From positions 1-20,217 of IMG/VR virus record IMGVR_UViG_3300020074_000159: DNA of 20,217 nt; one strand, written 5' to 3'. Numbering within the stretch: the first letter of the stretch is position 1; the number at the start of each line of letters is the position of its first letter. Positions 12,748-19,986 of the stretch are shown here, piece by piece. Made by a program: the position numbers and the translations under genes. The notes beneath the pieces were generated by a model. That model was not told the DNA's origin, did no database searches, and was given only the letters and a program-made list of their open reading frames with translations. The stretch comes from a virus.

Positions 12748-14989
12748 AAAGCCCTTGGATTTGGGCATCGTGGATCGGGTGAGCGGCAAGACGAGCGTCT
12801 GGCGGGCGGGGACGCCCGCCCCACGATTCGACGAGGCCTGGTTCGGCCCCGGCGAGCCCCAGGCCCCGGCGGCCCCGCCGTCGGTCAAAGGCCGCCAGTG
12901 GGATTACCCGCCGGGCTACAACCTCAGGACCCAGCCCCGGGGCGAGGAGCCCCTTTCCTTCGGGCACCTCCGGGCCCTGGCCCTGAACTGCGACCTGGTG
13001 CGCCTGGCCATCGAGACCCGCAAGGACCAGTTGTGCAAGCTCTCCTGGAACATCCAGGCCACGGAGGAGACCGCCGCCGGCGGCAAGCGCCTCCTGGCCG
13101 CGGCGGAGGCCCAAGCCAAGCAGGCCAAGGCCCTGTTTAAAAAGCCCGACCGGATGCATCGCTGGAATCAATGGCTGCGCATGTGGATGGAGGATATGTT
13201 CGTGGGCGACTGCGCCACCCTCTATCCCCGGCCCGACCGGGGCGGCGGCCTTTATGCCCTGGAAGTGATGGACGGGGCCCTGATCAAGCCGGTGCTGGAC
13301 GACTCCGGGCGGACGCCGGCGCCGCCGCTGCCGGCCTACCAGCAGGTCCTTAAGGGCGTGGTGGCCGCGAACTATACCCAGGCGGAGCTGATCTACTTTC
13401 CCCGCAATCCCTTATCCTGGCGGGTTTACGGCCTCTCCCCGGTGGAGCAGATCATCATCACCGTCAACCTCGTCATCCGGCGGCAGCTCCACCTGCTGCA
13501 ATACTACACTGAGGGGAATCTGCCGGACTCCCTGCTGGAGGTGTCCGAATCCTGGTCCACCGAGCAGATCCGGGAGTGGCAGCAATATTGGGACAGCCTC
13601 TTCGCCGGCAACACCGCCCAGCGCCGCCGGGGCACCTGGGTGCCCAAGGGCATGACGCCGCATTCCATGAAAGAGGCCGCCCTCAAAGACCCCATTGACG
13701 AGTGGTTCGCCCGGGTGGTGTGCTACTGTTTCTCCCTGTCGCCCAAGGCCTTTGTGCAGCAGATGAACCGGGCCACCGCCGAAACCGCCGAGCAGGCGTC
13801 CCTGGAGGAGGGCCTGGCGCCCTTGCAGGAATGGGTCAAGGACGGGGTTGACGAGGGTTTGGAGCGGGGCGGTTTTAACCTGGTAGAGTTTGCCTGGGAA
13901 GAAGAGAGCACCACCAAGCCCAAGGAGCAGGCGGAGATTGATGAGATTCGTCTGCGCTCCGGGGTGCGGCGGCGCAGCGAAATCCGCCAGGACCGGGGCT
14001 ATGAGAAAGACGGCGTGCCGGATTTCCTCATGACCGTGGCGGGCCCGGTGCTGCTGGATGACATTGGGAAGGCGCCGCCGGCGCTGCCGGAAGGACCGCA
14101 GGTGGGGACGTCGGCGCCACTGAATACCAATGGGGAACCAGGGACCCCAGAGCCGGGGGATGGCAAGAAGTCCACGGATGTGGCAGGGCCGCATCCACAC
14201 CCGGCTCAGAAGCTGGCCAAGGTCGCTAAGAACAAAAAAATAAAGCCCATAGACCGGGAGCGGCCGGAGGTTGTCAGTGCCCGGGCTGAGTTGCAGAAGT
14301 TGATGCAAGCGGCCCTCAAGGCCGATGCCCAGGCTTCGGCGGAGCGGCTCGGCGAGGCCCTGGGCCTGTCCAAAACGGATGAGGATCAGGGGGCCAAGAT
14401 TTGGCGGCTCCTCATGGAGTTGCGGTTTGAGGGGATCGAGGCCACTCAGGATGAGGTAGCGGCGCTGCTGGCCCAGGCAGCGCAGAACGGCGGCCTGGCG
14501 GCCTTCACTCAGATAGATGTTGAGGATAAGGCCATCGTCAGCCAGGTCAATACGCTGGCGGTGGAGTGGGCCGAGAACCGGGCCGCCGAGCTGGTGACCA
14601 AGATCCAGGAGTCCACCCGGGATTATCTCCGGGCCGATGTCACCCAGGCGGTGGAAGAAGGCTGGAGCACCAAGCAGTTGGGCCAGGCCCTGCAGGAGAA
14701 TTTCGGCTTTTCGGAATCGCGCAGCGACATGATCGCCCGCACCGAGATCGCTCGGGCAGACGTGGAAGGCAATCTGATGGCCTACCGGGAATCCGGGGTG
14801 GTGAGCGGCAAGGAATCTATCCTGGGCAGCGAGCACGACGCGCCGGACGAGTGTGACGACAACGCCGACGCCGGGGTGATTCCCCTGGATGAGGCCTTCC
14901 CGTCAGGGGATATGGGCCCGCCCTATCATCCTAATTGCGTCTGCGATGTACTGCCGGTGGTGTCGGAACAACAGGGAGAAGGGGAATGA
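12728..14989 (+). CDS. portal protein fused to MuF-type minor head protein
   Basis: This 753-residue protein joins two head proteins. Residues about 70-440 are a portal domain of the HK97-like Phage_portal type: LRALALNCDLVRLAIETRKD, LYALEVMDGALIKPVLDDSG, LIYFPRNPLSWRVYGLSPVE and FSLSPKAFVQQMNRATAETA. The portal forms the dodecamer ring through which DNA enters. After a Pro/Gly linker (about 450-510), residues about 600-745 are a Phage_Mu_F domain, with ARTEIA (670-675) and HPNCVCDVLPV (734-744). MuF proteins are usually encoded next to the portal and may be ejected or line the neck. The TTG start at 12728 is the first in frame, with GAGG upstream, and overlaps the previous gene. A REP-like palindrome is translated near residue 27. 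No toxin domain is present. Confidence 0.9.
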   Translation: MLNSGNKKPLDLGIVDRVSGKTSVWRAGTPAPRFDEAWFGPGEPQAPAAPPSVKGRQWDYPPGYNLRTQPRGEEPLSFGHLRALALNCDLVRLAIETRKDQLCKLSWNIQATEETAAGGKRLLAAAEAQAKQAKALFKKPDRMHRWNQWLRMWMEDMFVGDCATLYPRPDRGGGLYALEVMDGALIKPVLDDSGRTPAPPLPAYQQVLKGVVAANYTQAELIYFPRNPLSWRVYGLSPVEQIIITVNLVIRRQLHLLQYYTEGNLPDSLLEVSESWSTEQIREWQQYWDSLFAGNTAQRRRGTWVPKGMTPHSMKEAALKDPIDEWFARVVCYCFSLSPKAFVQQMNRATAETAEQASLEEGLAPLQEWVKDGVDEGLERGGFNLVEFAWEEESTTKPKEQAEIDEIRLRSGVRRRSEIRQDRGYEKDGVPDFLMTVAGPVLLDDIGKAPPALPEGPQVGTSAPLNTNGEPGTPEPGDGKKSTDVAGPHPHPAQKLAKVAKNKKIKPIDRERPEVVSARAELQKLMQAALKADAQASAERLGEALGLSKTDEDQGAKIWRLLMELRFEGIEATQDEVAALLAQAAQNGGLAAFTQIDVEDKAIVSQVNTLAVEWAENRAAELVTKIQESTRDYLRADVTQAVEEGWSTKQLGQALQENFGFSESRSDMIARTEIARADVEGNLMAYRESGVVSGKESILGSEHDAPDECDDNADAGVIPLDEAFPSGDMGPPYHPNCVCDVLPVVSEQQGEGE
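12801..12824 (+). repeat. REP-like palindrome, copy 4 (portal N-terminus)
   Basis: GGCGGGCGGGGACGCCCGCC, followed by CCAC, is a near-perfect palindrome. It is translated as WRAGTPAP just before the conserved portal domain. Confidence 0.7.
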
Positions 14990-15573
14990 TCCAACGCCTC
15001 CTCAAATCCTGGAAGAAGCAGATCCCGGCCATGAGCTGTGAGCCGGGTTGCCGGGAATGCTGCGAAGGGGACGCCCGGACCATGACCCTGTCTGAGTGGA
15101 GGGAGATCAGGCATCCGGGGAAGTATGCCACCGGCCCGGCACTGGCCGCCTGCCCCTTTTTGGGGGAGTTCGGCTGCGAGATTTATACCCGGCGGCCGCT
15201 GATCTGCCGCCTGTTTGGGGTGGTAGCCCCGGATGACCAGGCCTTGGTGGAGTTGGCGGGGACTTTCCCAATCAGTTGTCCCCGGGGGCATTGTCCGGAG
15301 GCGCCCCTGCCCCTGGCTGAAGCTCTGCGGATGCAAGTAGTCTATCAGGATTTCGCCAACCGGGAACTGCAACAGGCGATTGGGGATTGGAACAGGTATT
15401 TGTCTGCCGGCGGGGACGCCGGCGTCACTGCCCTGCCGGAGAAATTTCAGTGGCTGAGGTATGTGCTCTCCACCCGGGAGGGACAGAGCACGCTGCGCCT
15501 GCTCTGGGGTCAGACCCCGGTGCAGATCGATCCTGAAAAGATGGCCCAAATGACGGCCATGTTGGGAGGTTAG
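14986..15573 (+). CDS. YkgJ-like cysteine-cluster protein
   Basis: This 195-residue protein has the YkgJ-type CxxCxxCC metal-binding layout: CEPGCRECC (Cys18, 22, 25, 26), then AACPFL (Cys56), GCEIYTRRPLICRLFG (Cys64, 74) and ISCPRGHCP (Cys98, 103). In the family these cysteines bind zinc or iron; the biochemical role is not known. The C-terminal half is helical (VYQDFANRELQQAIGDWNRY). ATG 14986 shares ATGA with the portal stop and has GGGAGAAGGGG upstream, so it is tightly co-translated with head genes. A REP-like palindrome encodes SAGGDAGVT in the C-terminal part. The place, between portal and protease, suggests a head or assembly-linked role. Confidence 0.85.
   Translation: MIQRLLKSWKKQIPAMSCEPGCRECCEGDARTMTLSEWREIRHPGKYATGPALAACPFLGEFGCEIYTRRPLICRLFGVVAPDDQALVELAGTFPISCPRGHCPEAPLPLAEALRMQVVYQDFANRELQQAIGDWNRYLSAGGDAGVTALPEKFQWLRYVLSTREGQSTLRLLWGQTPVQIDPEKMAQMTAMLGG
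15406..15428 (+). repeat. REP-like palindrome, copy 5 (inside YkgJ-like gene)
   Basis: GCCGGC and GCCGGC flank GGGGAC, followed by GTCAC, which gives a short palindrome related to the other copies. It is translated as AGGDAGVT. Confidence 0.6.
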
Positions 15574-15574
15574 A

Positions 15575-16738
15575 ATGAAAAGAATTCTTTTTGCGCCCCT
15601 GACCAAGGTGGTGGAACTGGATGACGGCACGGTGGAAGCTCATGGCCGGGCCGCGGCCCAGGAGCCTGACCCCCAGAAAGAGGTCTTCGATTACGAGGCC
15701 AGTAAGCCCTTCATCAAGACCTGGTCGGACGACATCTTTCAGGCCAGCGGCGGCCAAAGCCTGGGCAACCTCCGGGCCATGCACAATCCCCGGGTGGCTG
15801 CGGGCAAGCTCACCGCCCTGGAGTTCAACGACACTGAGCAGGCTGTGGATGTAGTGGCCAAGGTGGTGGACGCCAACGAAGTCAACAAAGTGCGGGCGGG
15901 GGTTTACACCGGCTTTTCCTTCGGCGGAGCTTATGGCCCCAAACGGGTTGTGGATGGCCTGACCTACTACGCCGCAGTGCCCACGGAACTCTCCCTGGCC
16001 GACAATCCCATGATCAAATCCGCACGCTTCACGCTGGTGAAGGTGGACGGCAGCCAGGAAGAGAAAGATTTTCAAAGACCGCAGGCGGGAACGCCTGCGC
16101 TACCGGCGGCTGAGGCCGGGACATTGCAAAAGCGGCTTAATGACGTGGGCCGCATGGCGTCCCGGCTCTATGACCTCCGCTGCTTGCTGGGCGATGTGGC
16201 CTATGAGGCCGAGGCGGAGGGGGACGGCTCCAGTATTCCGGCCCGCCTGCAGGCGGCCTTTCTTAACCTGGTGGAGATTTTCAAGGACTTTGCGGCCGAG
16301 GAGGCCGAGGAGTTGGCGGTCAACGTCCGGGCGCTCCTGGAGCAGCCCGTGGGCGAGATGGCCATGAACAAGGTTTATTATTCGCAGGGGGCGACGCCTG
16401 CGCCACAAGGAGGAAGTACATATATGACCACACTGGAGCAGTTGGAAGGAGTGGTAAAGGACCTGGGCGAGCGCCTGGAGAAGGTGGAGGGCGACTTTAG
16501 CGCCCAGGTAGAGCAGTTGGGCAAGGTGAAATCGGAAAACGCCGATCTCAAGGAGCGCCTGGCCAAGGTGGAGGCCCAGCCGGCCCCGGCCAAGGGTGTG
16601 CTGAAGGCCGTGGGCAAAGACGCTGACGCCCTGCCCCTGGCCAAGACGGACGGCCCCTCGGAAGAGGACATGATCAAGAACAAAGACACCCTGGGCCTCA
16701 TCAAGGCGGCCCACGAAAAACCCCTCAGCCTGGGTTGA
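15575..16738 (+). CDS. XkdF-type prohead protease with C-terminal scaffold domain
   Basis: This 387-residue protein begins with an XkdF-like serine protease domain (about residues 1-160). Likely catalytic residues are His70 in LGNLRAMHNPRVAAGK and Ser115 in GVYTGFSFGGAYGPK, and the ELSLADNP block (138-145) is usual at the end of this domain. The protease cuts scaffold and capsid during head maturation. The helical middle (about 180-275) and the C-terminal coiled coil (TTLEQLEGVVKDLGERLEKV, 285-304, and SENADLKERLAKVEAQ) make a scaffold. REP-like palindromes at 16081-16103 and 16384-16406 encode two linkers. ATG follows the YkgJ stop by one base, with GGGAGG upstream. An internal start may give the scaffold alone. 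Confidence 0.88.
   Translation: MKRILFAPLTKVVELDDGTVEAHGRAAAQEPDPQKEVFDYEASKPFIKTWSDDIFQASGGQSLGNLRAMHNPRVAAGKLTALEFNDTEQAVDVVAKVVDANEVNKVRAGVYTGFSFGGAYGPKRVVDGLTYYAAVPTELSLADNPMIKSARFTLVKVDGSQEEKDFQRPQAGTPALPAAEAGTLQKRLNDVGRMASRLYDLRCLLGDVAYEAEAEGDGSSIPARLQAAFLNLVEIFKDFAAEEAEELAVNVRALLEQPVGEMAMNKVYYSQGATPAPQGGSTYMTTLEQLEGVVKDLGERLEKVEGDFSAQVEQLGKVKSENADLKERLAKVEAQPAPAKGVLKAVGKDADALPLAKTDGPSEEDMIKNKDTLGLIKAAHEKPLSLG
16081..16103 (+). repeat. REP-like palindrome, copy 6 (protease/helical-domain linker)
   Basis: GCAGGCGGGAACGCCTGCGC, followed by TAC, is the best copy: GCAGGCG and CGCCTGC form a 7-bp stem. It is translated as QAGTPALP directly after the protease domain. Confidence 0.75.
16384..16406 (+). 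repeat. REP-like palindrome, copy 7 (before the nested scaffold start)
   Basis: GCAGGGGGCGACGCCTGCGC, followed by CAC, is translated as QGATPAP. It ends right at the AAGGAGGAA ribosome site of the internal start at 16424. Confidence 0.65.
16424..16738 (+). CDS. nested in-frame scaffold protein (internal start)
   Basis: ATG 16424 is codon 284 of the protease gene, in the same frame, and is preceded by AAGGAGGAA (16407-16415), one of the best ribosome sites in the window. The 104-residue product is a coiled coil (MTTLEQLEGVVKDLGERLEK, then repeated heptads to KVEAQPAPAK) and a charged end with DPSEEDM-like acidic and KAAHEKPLSLG parts. Phages such as lambda (C/Nu3) make scaffold from an in-frame internal start in the protease gene, so this is a known design. 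Translation from here is inferred from the ribosome site. Confidence 0.65.
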   Translation: MTTLEQLEGVVKDLGERLEKVEGDFSAQVEQLGKVKSENADLKERLAKVEAQPAPAKGVLKAVGKDADALPLAKTDGPSEEDMIKNKDTLGLIKAAHEKPLSLG

Positions 16739-16755
16739 AAGGAAGGAGAATTGCC

Positions 16756-18252
16756 ATGATTAACGAGACTCTGCAACTGATCACGCAAGCGCTGCAAGAG
16801 CCCAGCCTCGAGATGGTCAAGGCCTTCACCACGGCCCTGGGCGGCACCGGGGCCACGCAAGGCCTCAAGGGTTATGACCTGGAAGCCCCGGCCAAGACCC
16901 TTTACCCCGTGCTCACCCCCCTGCGCAACAAAATTCCCCGGGTGGGAGGCGGCTTAGGCGTCCAGGCCAACTGGAAGGCCATCACCGGCATCAACACCGC
17001 CGGCCTCAGCGCCGGGGCTGGAGAGGGGCGGCGGGGCGGCATCGTCACCACCGCCGTGGCCGATTATTTGGCGGCCTACCGCACCCTGGTGCTGGACGAC
17101 TACGTCACCTTCCAGGCCCAGGCCGCGGGCAAGGGCTACATGGATATCACCGCGGCGGCGGTGGAAGGGCTGCTGCGCTCCCTGATGATCCAGGAGGAGT
17201 TCATTATCCTGGGCGGCAACGGCGCTGCGGTGGCCCTGGGCACCACACCCACCCCGACCCTGGCGGACGTGGCCACCGGGGGCAGCTGCAAACTCAAGAC
17301 CAAGTACGTGGTGCACTGCGTGGCCCTGACCCTGGAGGGCTACCGCAACGCCTCGGTGGCCGGGGGCGTCCCCGCGGTGGTCAGCCGGGCCAATGGCGAC
17401 GGCACCACCGAGATTTACGGCGGCGGCTCGGGCCAGAAATCGGCCGCGGCTAACGTCACCACCGCCGACGACGGCGTCAACACCCACTCCATCAGGGCCA
17501 GCGTCGTCGCGGTTTCCGGGGCGGTGGCCTATGCCTGGTACTGGGGCGAGGACGGTCAGGCCCTGAAACTGGGGAACATCACCACCATTAACAGCTGCCT
17601 GATCACCACTCCGGTGGCCACGGGCACCCAGGTGATCGGCGACCTGCCGGGCTCGGACAATTCTAAAAACGCCCTGATTTTCGACGGTCTGCTGTATCAG
17701 ATTTTCAAGAGCGGCAGTGGGGCCTATATCAAGACGATGGCCACCGGCACCCCCGGGACGGGCACGCCCCTGACCGCGGATACCAAGACCGGGATCGTTG
17801 AGATCAACGAGGCCCTAGTGAGTTTCTGGAACAATTACAAGGTGAGTCCCACCACGATCTGGGTGAACGGTCGGGAAAAGCGGAACATGGGCGCCAAGGT
17901 GCTCACCGGGGCGTCGGGCACCGTCGTGACTTTTGCCATCGACACCCGCCAGGGGGCGGTGCTGGGCGGCGTCAACGTCACCGGCTATATCCACCCCATT
18001 ACCGGGATGGAAATCCCGGTGGAGGTGCATCCGGATCTGCCGCCGGGCACCATCCTGTTCGAGTGCATGACCCTGCCCTACACCCTCTCCGGGGTGCAGA
18101 ACGTGGTCCAGGTGCGCACCCGCTGGGAGTACATGCAGATCGACTGGGTACTCACCAGCCTGAAGCGGGATTTCTCCATCACCGTGGACGAGGTGCTGCA
18201 GAACTACTTCCCGCCGGCCTGGGGACTGATCACCAACATCGCCGACGGCTGA
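16756..18252 (+). CDS. major capsid protein, HK97 fold, second type
   Basis: I take ATG 16756, with AAGGAGAA just upstream (a TTG at 16735 would add seven residues). The 498-residue protein has an N-terminal helix and ALYPVLTPL-like LYPVLTPLRNKIPRVGGG, ANWKAITGINTAG and EGRRGG near residues 49-95. This is the usual N-arm and E-loop region of a long HK97-type capsid family. Next come RSLMIQEEFIILGGN (P-domain helix) and a C-terminal part with INEALVSFWNNYKVSPTTIW and KRDFSITVDEVLQNY. Residues about 165-290 look like an inserted Ig/Fn3-like surface domain (YVVHCVALTLEGY, VAYAWYWGEDG). The gene directly follows the protease/scaffold. It does not resemble the gpT-type capsid at 1207-2103. Confidence 0.9.
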   Translation: MINETLQLITQALQEPSLEMVKAFTTALGGTGATQGLKGYDLEAPAKTLYPVLTPLRNKIPRVGGGLGVQANWKAITGINTAGLSAGAGEGRRGGIVTTAVADYLAAYRTLVLDDYVTFQAQAAGKGYMDITAAAVEGLLRSLMIQEEFIILGGNGAAVALGTTPTPTLADVATGGSCKLKTKYVVHCVALTLEGYRNASVAGGVPAVVSRANGDGTTEIYGGGSGQKSAAANVTTADDGVNTHSIRASVVAVSGAVAYAWYWGEDGQALKLGNITTINSCLITTPVATGTQVIGDLPGSDNSKNALIFDGLLYQIFKSGSGAYIKTMATGTPGTGTPLTADTKTGIVEINEALVSFWNNYKVSPTTIWVNGREKRNMGAKVLTGASGTVVTFAIDTRQGAVLGGVNVTGYIHPITGMEIPVEVHPDLPPGTILFECMTLPYTLSGVQNVVQVRTRWEYMQIDWVLTSLKRDFSITVDEVLQNYFPPAWGLITNIADG

Positions 18253-18254
18253 CC

Positions 18255-18284
18255 GTAGGGGCGGATCCATGTGTCCGCCCTTAT
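18255..18284 (+). repeat. palindromic repeat of the GTAGGGGCGGA type after the capsid gene
   Basis: GGGCGGA (18259-18265) and TCCGCCC (18274-18280) form a 7-bp stem with loop TCCATGTG, framed by GTAG and TTAT. Sequences of the form GTAGGGGCGnnn...CGCCC are widespread dispersed palindromes in bacterial chromosomes. There is no U-run. It may stabilise the capsid mRNA. Confidence 0.65.
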
Positions 18285-18297
18285 TCAGGAGACATGA

Positions 18298-18513
18298 ATG
18301 AAACTAAAAGCTCCCAAGGGCTGCGGCAACGTGAGCTTCCAGGGCCAGGAATATCCGGTGGTCAAAGGCGTCGTGGAAGTCCCCGACGAGGCCCAGGTCT
18401 TCCTGGAACCGGGTTACGGCTTCACCCAGATCGTGTCACCGGCCGCACCTACGCCGGAAACAGAGGCGCCGGAAACAGAGGCTCCGGACAAGGCCAAGGC
18501 CAAAAAGAGCTAA
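18298..18513 (+). CDS. 71-residue phage head-region protein, unknown function
   Basis: This small protein starts KLKAPKGCGNVSFQGQEYPV, has a compact beta part VVKGVVEVPDEAQVFLEPGYGFTQI (about 20-45 in outline) and a Pro/Glu/Thr/Lys tail with a repeat PETEAPETEAPD and KAKAKKS. The upstream AGGAGA precedes two ATGs, at 18294 and 18298; only the latter is in frame. Position after the capsid and before the head connector is common for small head proteins of this type. The stop is followed immediately by the connector start. Confidence 0.6.
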   Translation: MKLKAPKGCGNVSFQGQEYPVVKGVVEVPDEAQVFLEPGYGFTQIVSPAAPTPETEAPETEAPDKAKAKKS

Positions 18514-19074
18514 ATGGCTGCCGGCGACCTCACCACCCTGTCAAACCTCAGGGCCTGGCTGAATCTCACCACGGATGCGGCGGACACCCTTCTGGCCCGG
18601 CTCATCACTGCGGTGAGCGCCTTTATCCAGGGGCCGGAGGCCCTCGGCTACCAGGTGCCATCTCAGAACTATTCACTGGTGTTGAACGGCCATGGCGGGG
18701 ACGTCCTGGTGCTGGGCCGGCCGCCCCTGACCGCGGTGGCGTCTCTGGTGATCGACGGAGTGACGATTCTCCCGGCGTCCACCTCCACTGCCTACGGTTA
18801 TCGCTTCAGTCCCAGCGCCGTCTGGCTTAAGGGTTATGTCTTTACCAGGGGCCGGGGCAACGTGGAGTTAGCCTGCACCCGGGGCTATGCCGCCACTCCG
18901 GCCGACCTGGAACAGGCCGCCCTGGAGTTGATCGGGGTGCGCTTCAAGGAGCGGGATCACATCGGCCAGGATGCGGCCACCATGTCCGGCCAGAACATTA
19001 CCTTCTCAACCAGGGACATGCCTGCCAGCGTCAAGACCGTGCTCCAGGCCTACAAAAAGGTGGCGCCGGTATGA
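18514..19074 (+). CDS. head-tail connector (gp6-like) protein
   Basis: This 186-residue protein has the gp6-like layout: an N-terminal helical part LTTLSNLRAWLNLTTDAADT and LLARLITAVSAFIQG, a beta part with LVLNGHGGDVLVLGRPPLTA and VASLVIDGV, and a C-terminal helix with LEQAALELIGVRFKERDHIG. In HK97-like phages this adapter ring binds the portal and opens onto the tail. The short TGATG-like junction with the preceding stop and a 4-nt ATGA overlap with the next gene mark a tight operon. Confidence 0.8.
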   Translation: MAAGDLTTLSNLRAWLNLTTDAADTLLARLITAVSAFIQGPEALGYQVPSQNYSLVLNGHGGDVLVLGRPPLTAVASLVIDGVTILPASTSTAYGYRFSPSAVWLKGYVFTRGRGNVELACTRGYAATPADLEQAALELIGVRFKERDHIGQDAATMSGQNITFSTRDMPASVKTVLQAYKKVAPV

Positions 19075-19547
19075 TCAGGGCCGTGGTGACCGGACAGGAA
19101 CAGGTGATCGCCCACCTGGGCCAGGTGCACCCCCGGGTGGACGGGCTGGTGCGCCAGGCGGTGAGGGCGGAGACCTATAACGTGGAGCGGACGGCCAAAC
19201 AAAAGGTTTCCGGTGTAGTGTTAAAAAACCGCAGCGGTACCCTGCGCCGCAAGATCAACTCCGAATTTAAGGATGATGGGGCCAGCATCATCGGCAGCGT
19301 CGGCCTGGCCTTAGCCTACGGGGCCATCCACGAATACGGCGGCGTCACCCGTGCGCATGTGATTCGCCCCCGCAACAAAAAGGCCCTGGCCTTTCAGGCT
19401 GGCGGCCAGGGCCTGGTGCGCAAATCGGTGCAGCATCCGGGATCAAAGATGCCGGAGCGATCCTTCTTGCGGTCGAGCCTCAGGGATAACGAGGCCCGGA
19501 TCAAGGCCGCCATTGCGGCGGCGGTGCTTAAAGGGGTGAAGGGTTGA
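19071..19547 (+). CDS. HK97 gp10-like head closure / tail-completion protein
   Basis: This 158-residue protein has the gp10-like motif LAYGAIHEYGG (about residues 82-92) and a later MPERSFLRSSLRDN (about 124-137), which is usual for HK97-gp10 and minor tail Z-like proteins that join head and tail. The N-terminus is helical with VRAETYNVERTAKQKV. It overlaps the connector gene by 4 nt and the next gene by 4 nt (TTGA). No Cys or membrane part is present. Confidence 0.8.
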   Translation: MIRAVVTGQEQVIAHLGQVHPRVDGLVRQAVRAETYNVERTAKQKVSGVVLKNRSGTLRRKINSEFKDDGASIIGSVGLALAYGAIHEYGGVTRAHVIRPRNKKALAFQAGGQGLVRKSVQHPGSKMPERSFLRSSLRDNEARIKAAIAAAVLKGVKG

Positions 19548-19978
19548 TTAACCGGGAAGCCATTTATCAGGCCCTGTTCGACCAGGTCAAGAGCCTGTCC
19601 GGGTTCGTTACCACCTCGCGCCGGGCTCGCCTGGCCAAGGATGTGGCCCCGGAGGAGCAGCCGGCCCTGTTTATGGAGGAAGGCCCGGGTGAGAACGTGC
19701 AGCACCAGGGGCAGGGGTTGCCGGCGAAGCATTTGCTGTACGTGGATATGGGGTTTTATGCCCGGCTGAATGAGGACAAAAACGCGGCGCCGGGCAACAT
19801 CCTCAATCCCCTGATCGATGCCATTGAGGCCGCCCTGGCGCCCGATTCGGATCAAGAAGACCAGACCCTGGGAGGCCTGGTGATTTACTGCCGGATCAGC
19901 GGCAAGATCGAGAAAAACGAGGGACTCCTGGACGGCCAGGCCAGCGTGGTGATCCCGGTGGAAATTCTAGTTACGTGA
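19544..19978 (+). CDS. tail terminator-like protein
   Basis: The frame starts with TTG 19544 sharing TTGA with the previous stop. The 144-residue protein begins INREAIYQALFDQVKSLSGF and has RRARLAKDVAPEEQPALFME, LYVDMGFYARLNEDKNAAPG, NILNPLIDAIEAAL and a final strand ASVVIPVEILVT. This alpha/beta layout with 'N.L...I..AL' matches minor tail U / gp37-type tail terminators, which stop tail-tube growth and bind the head. Its place after the gp10-like gene and before the tail-tube gene is normal. Confidence 0.75.
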   Translation: MINREAIYQALFDQVKSLSGFVTTSRRARLAKDVAPEEQPALFMEEGPGENVQHQGQGLPAKHLLYVDMGFYARLNEDKNAAPGNILNPLIDAIEAALAPDSDQEDQTLGGLVIYCRISGKIEKNEGLLDGQASVVIPVEILVT

Positions 19979-19986
19979 GGTGATTT

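Noticed and set aside
13412-14836. 474-codon open frame on the minus strand across the portal-MuF gene
   Set aside because: It is an antisense shadow with no recognisable domain, and the + strand has clear portal and MuF motifs.
12728-14989. possible toxin domain at the end of the MuF part
   Set aside because: The protein ends about 14 residues after the HPNCVC motif, so there is no room for an added effector.
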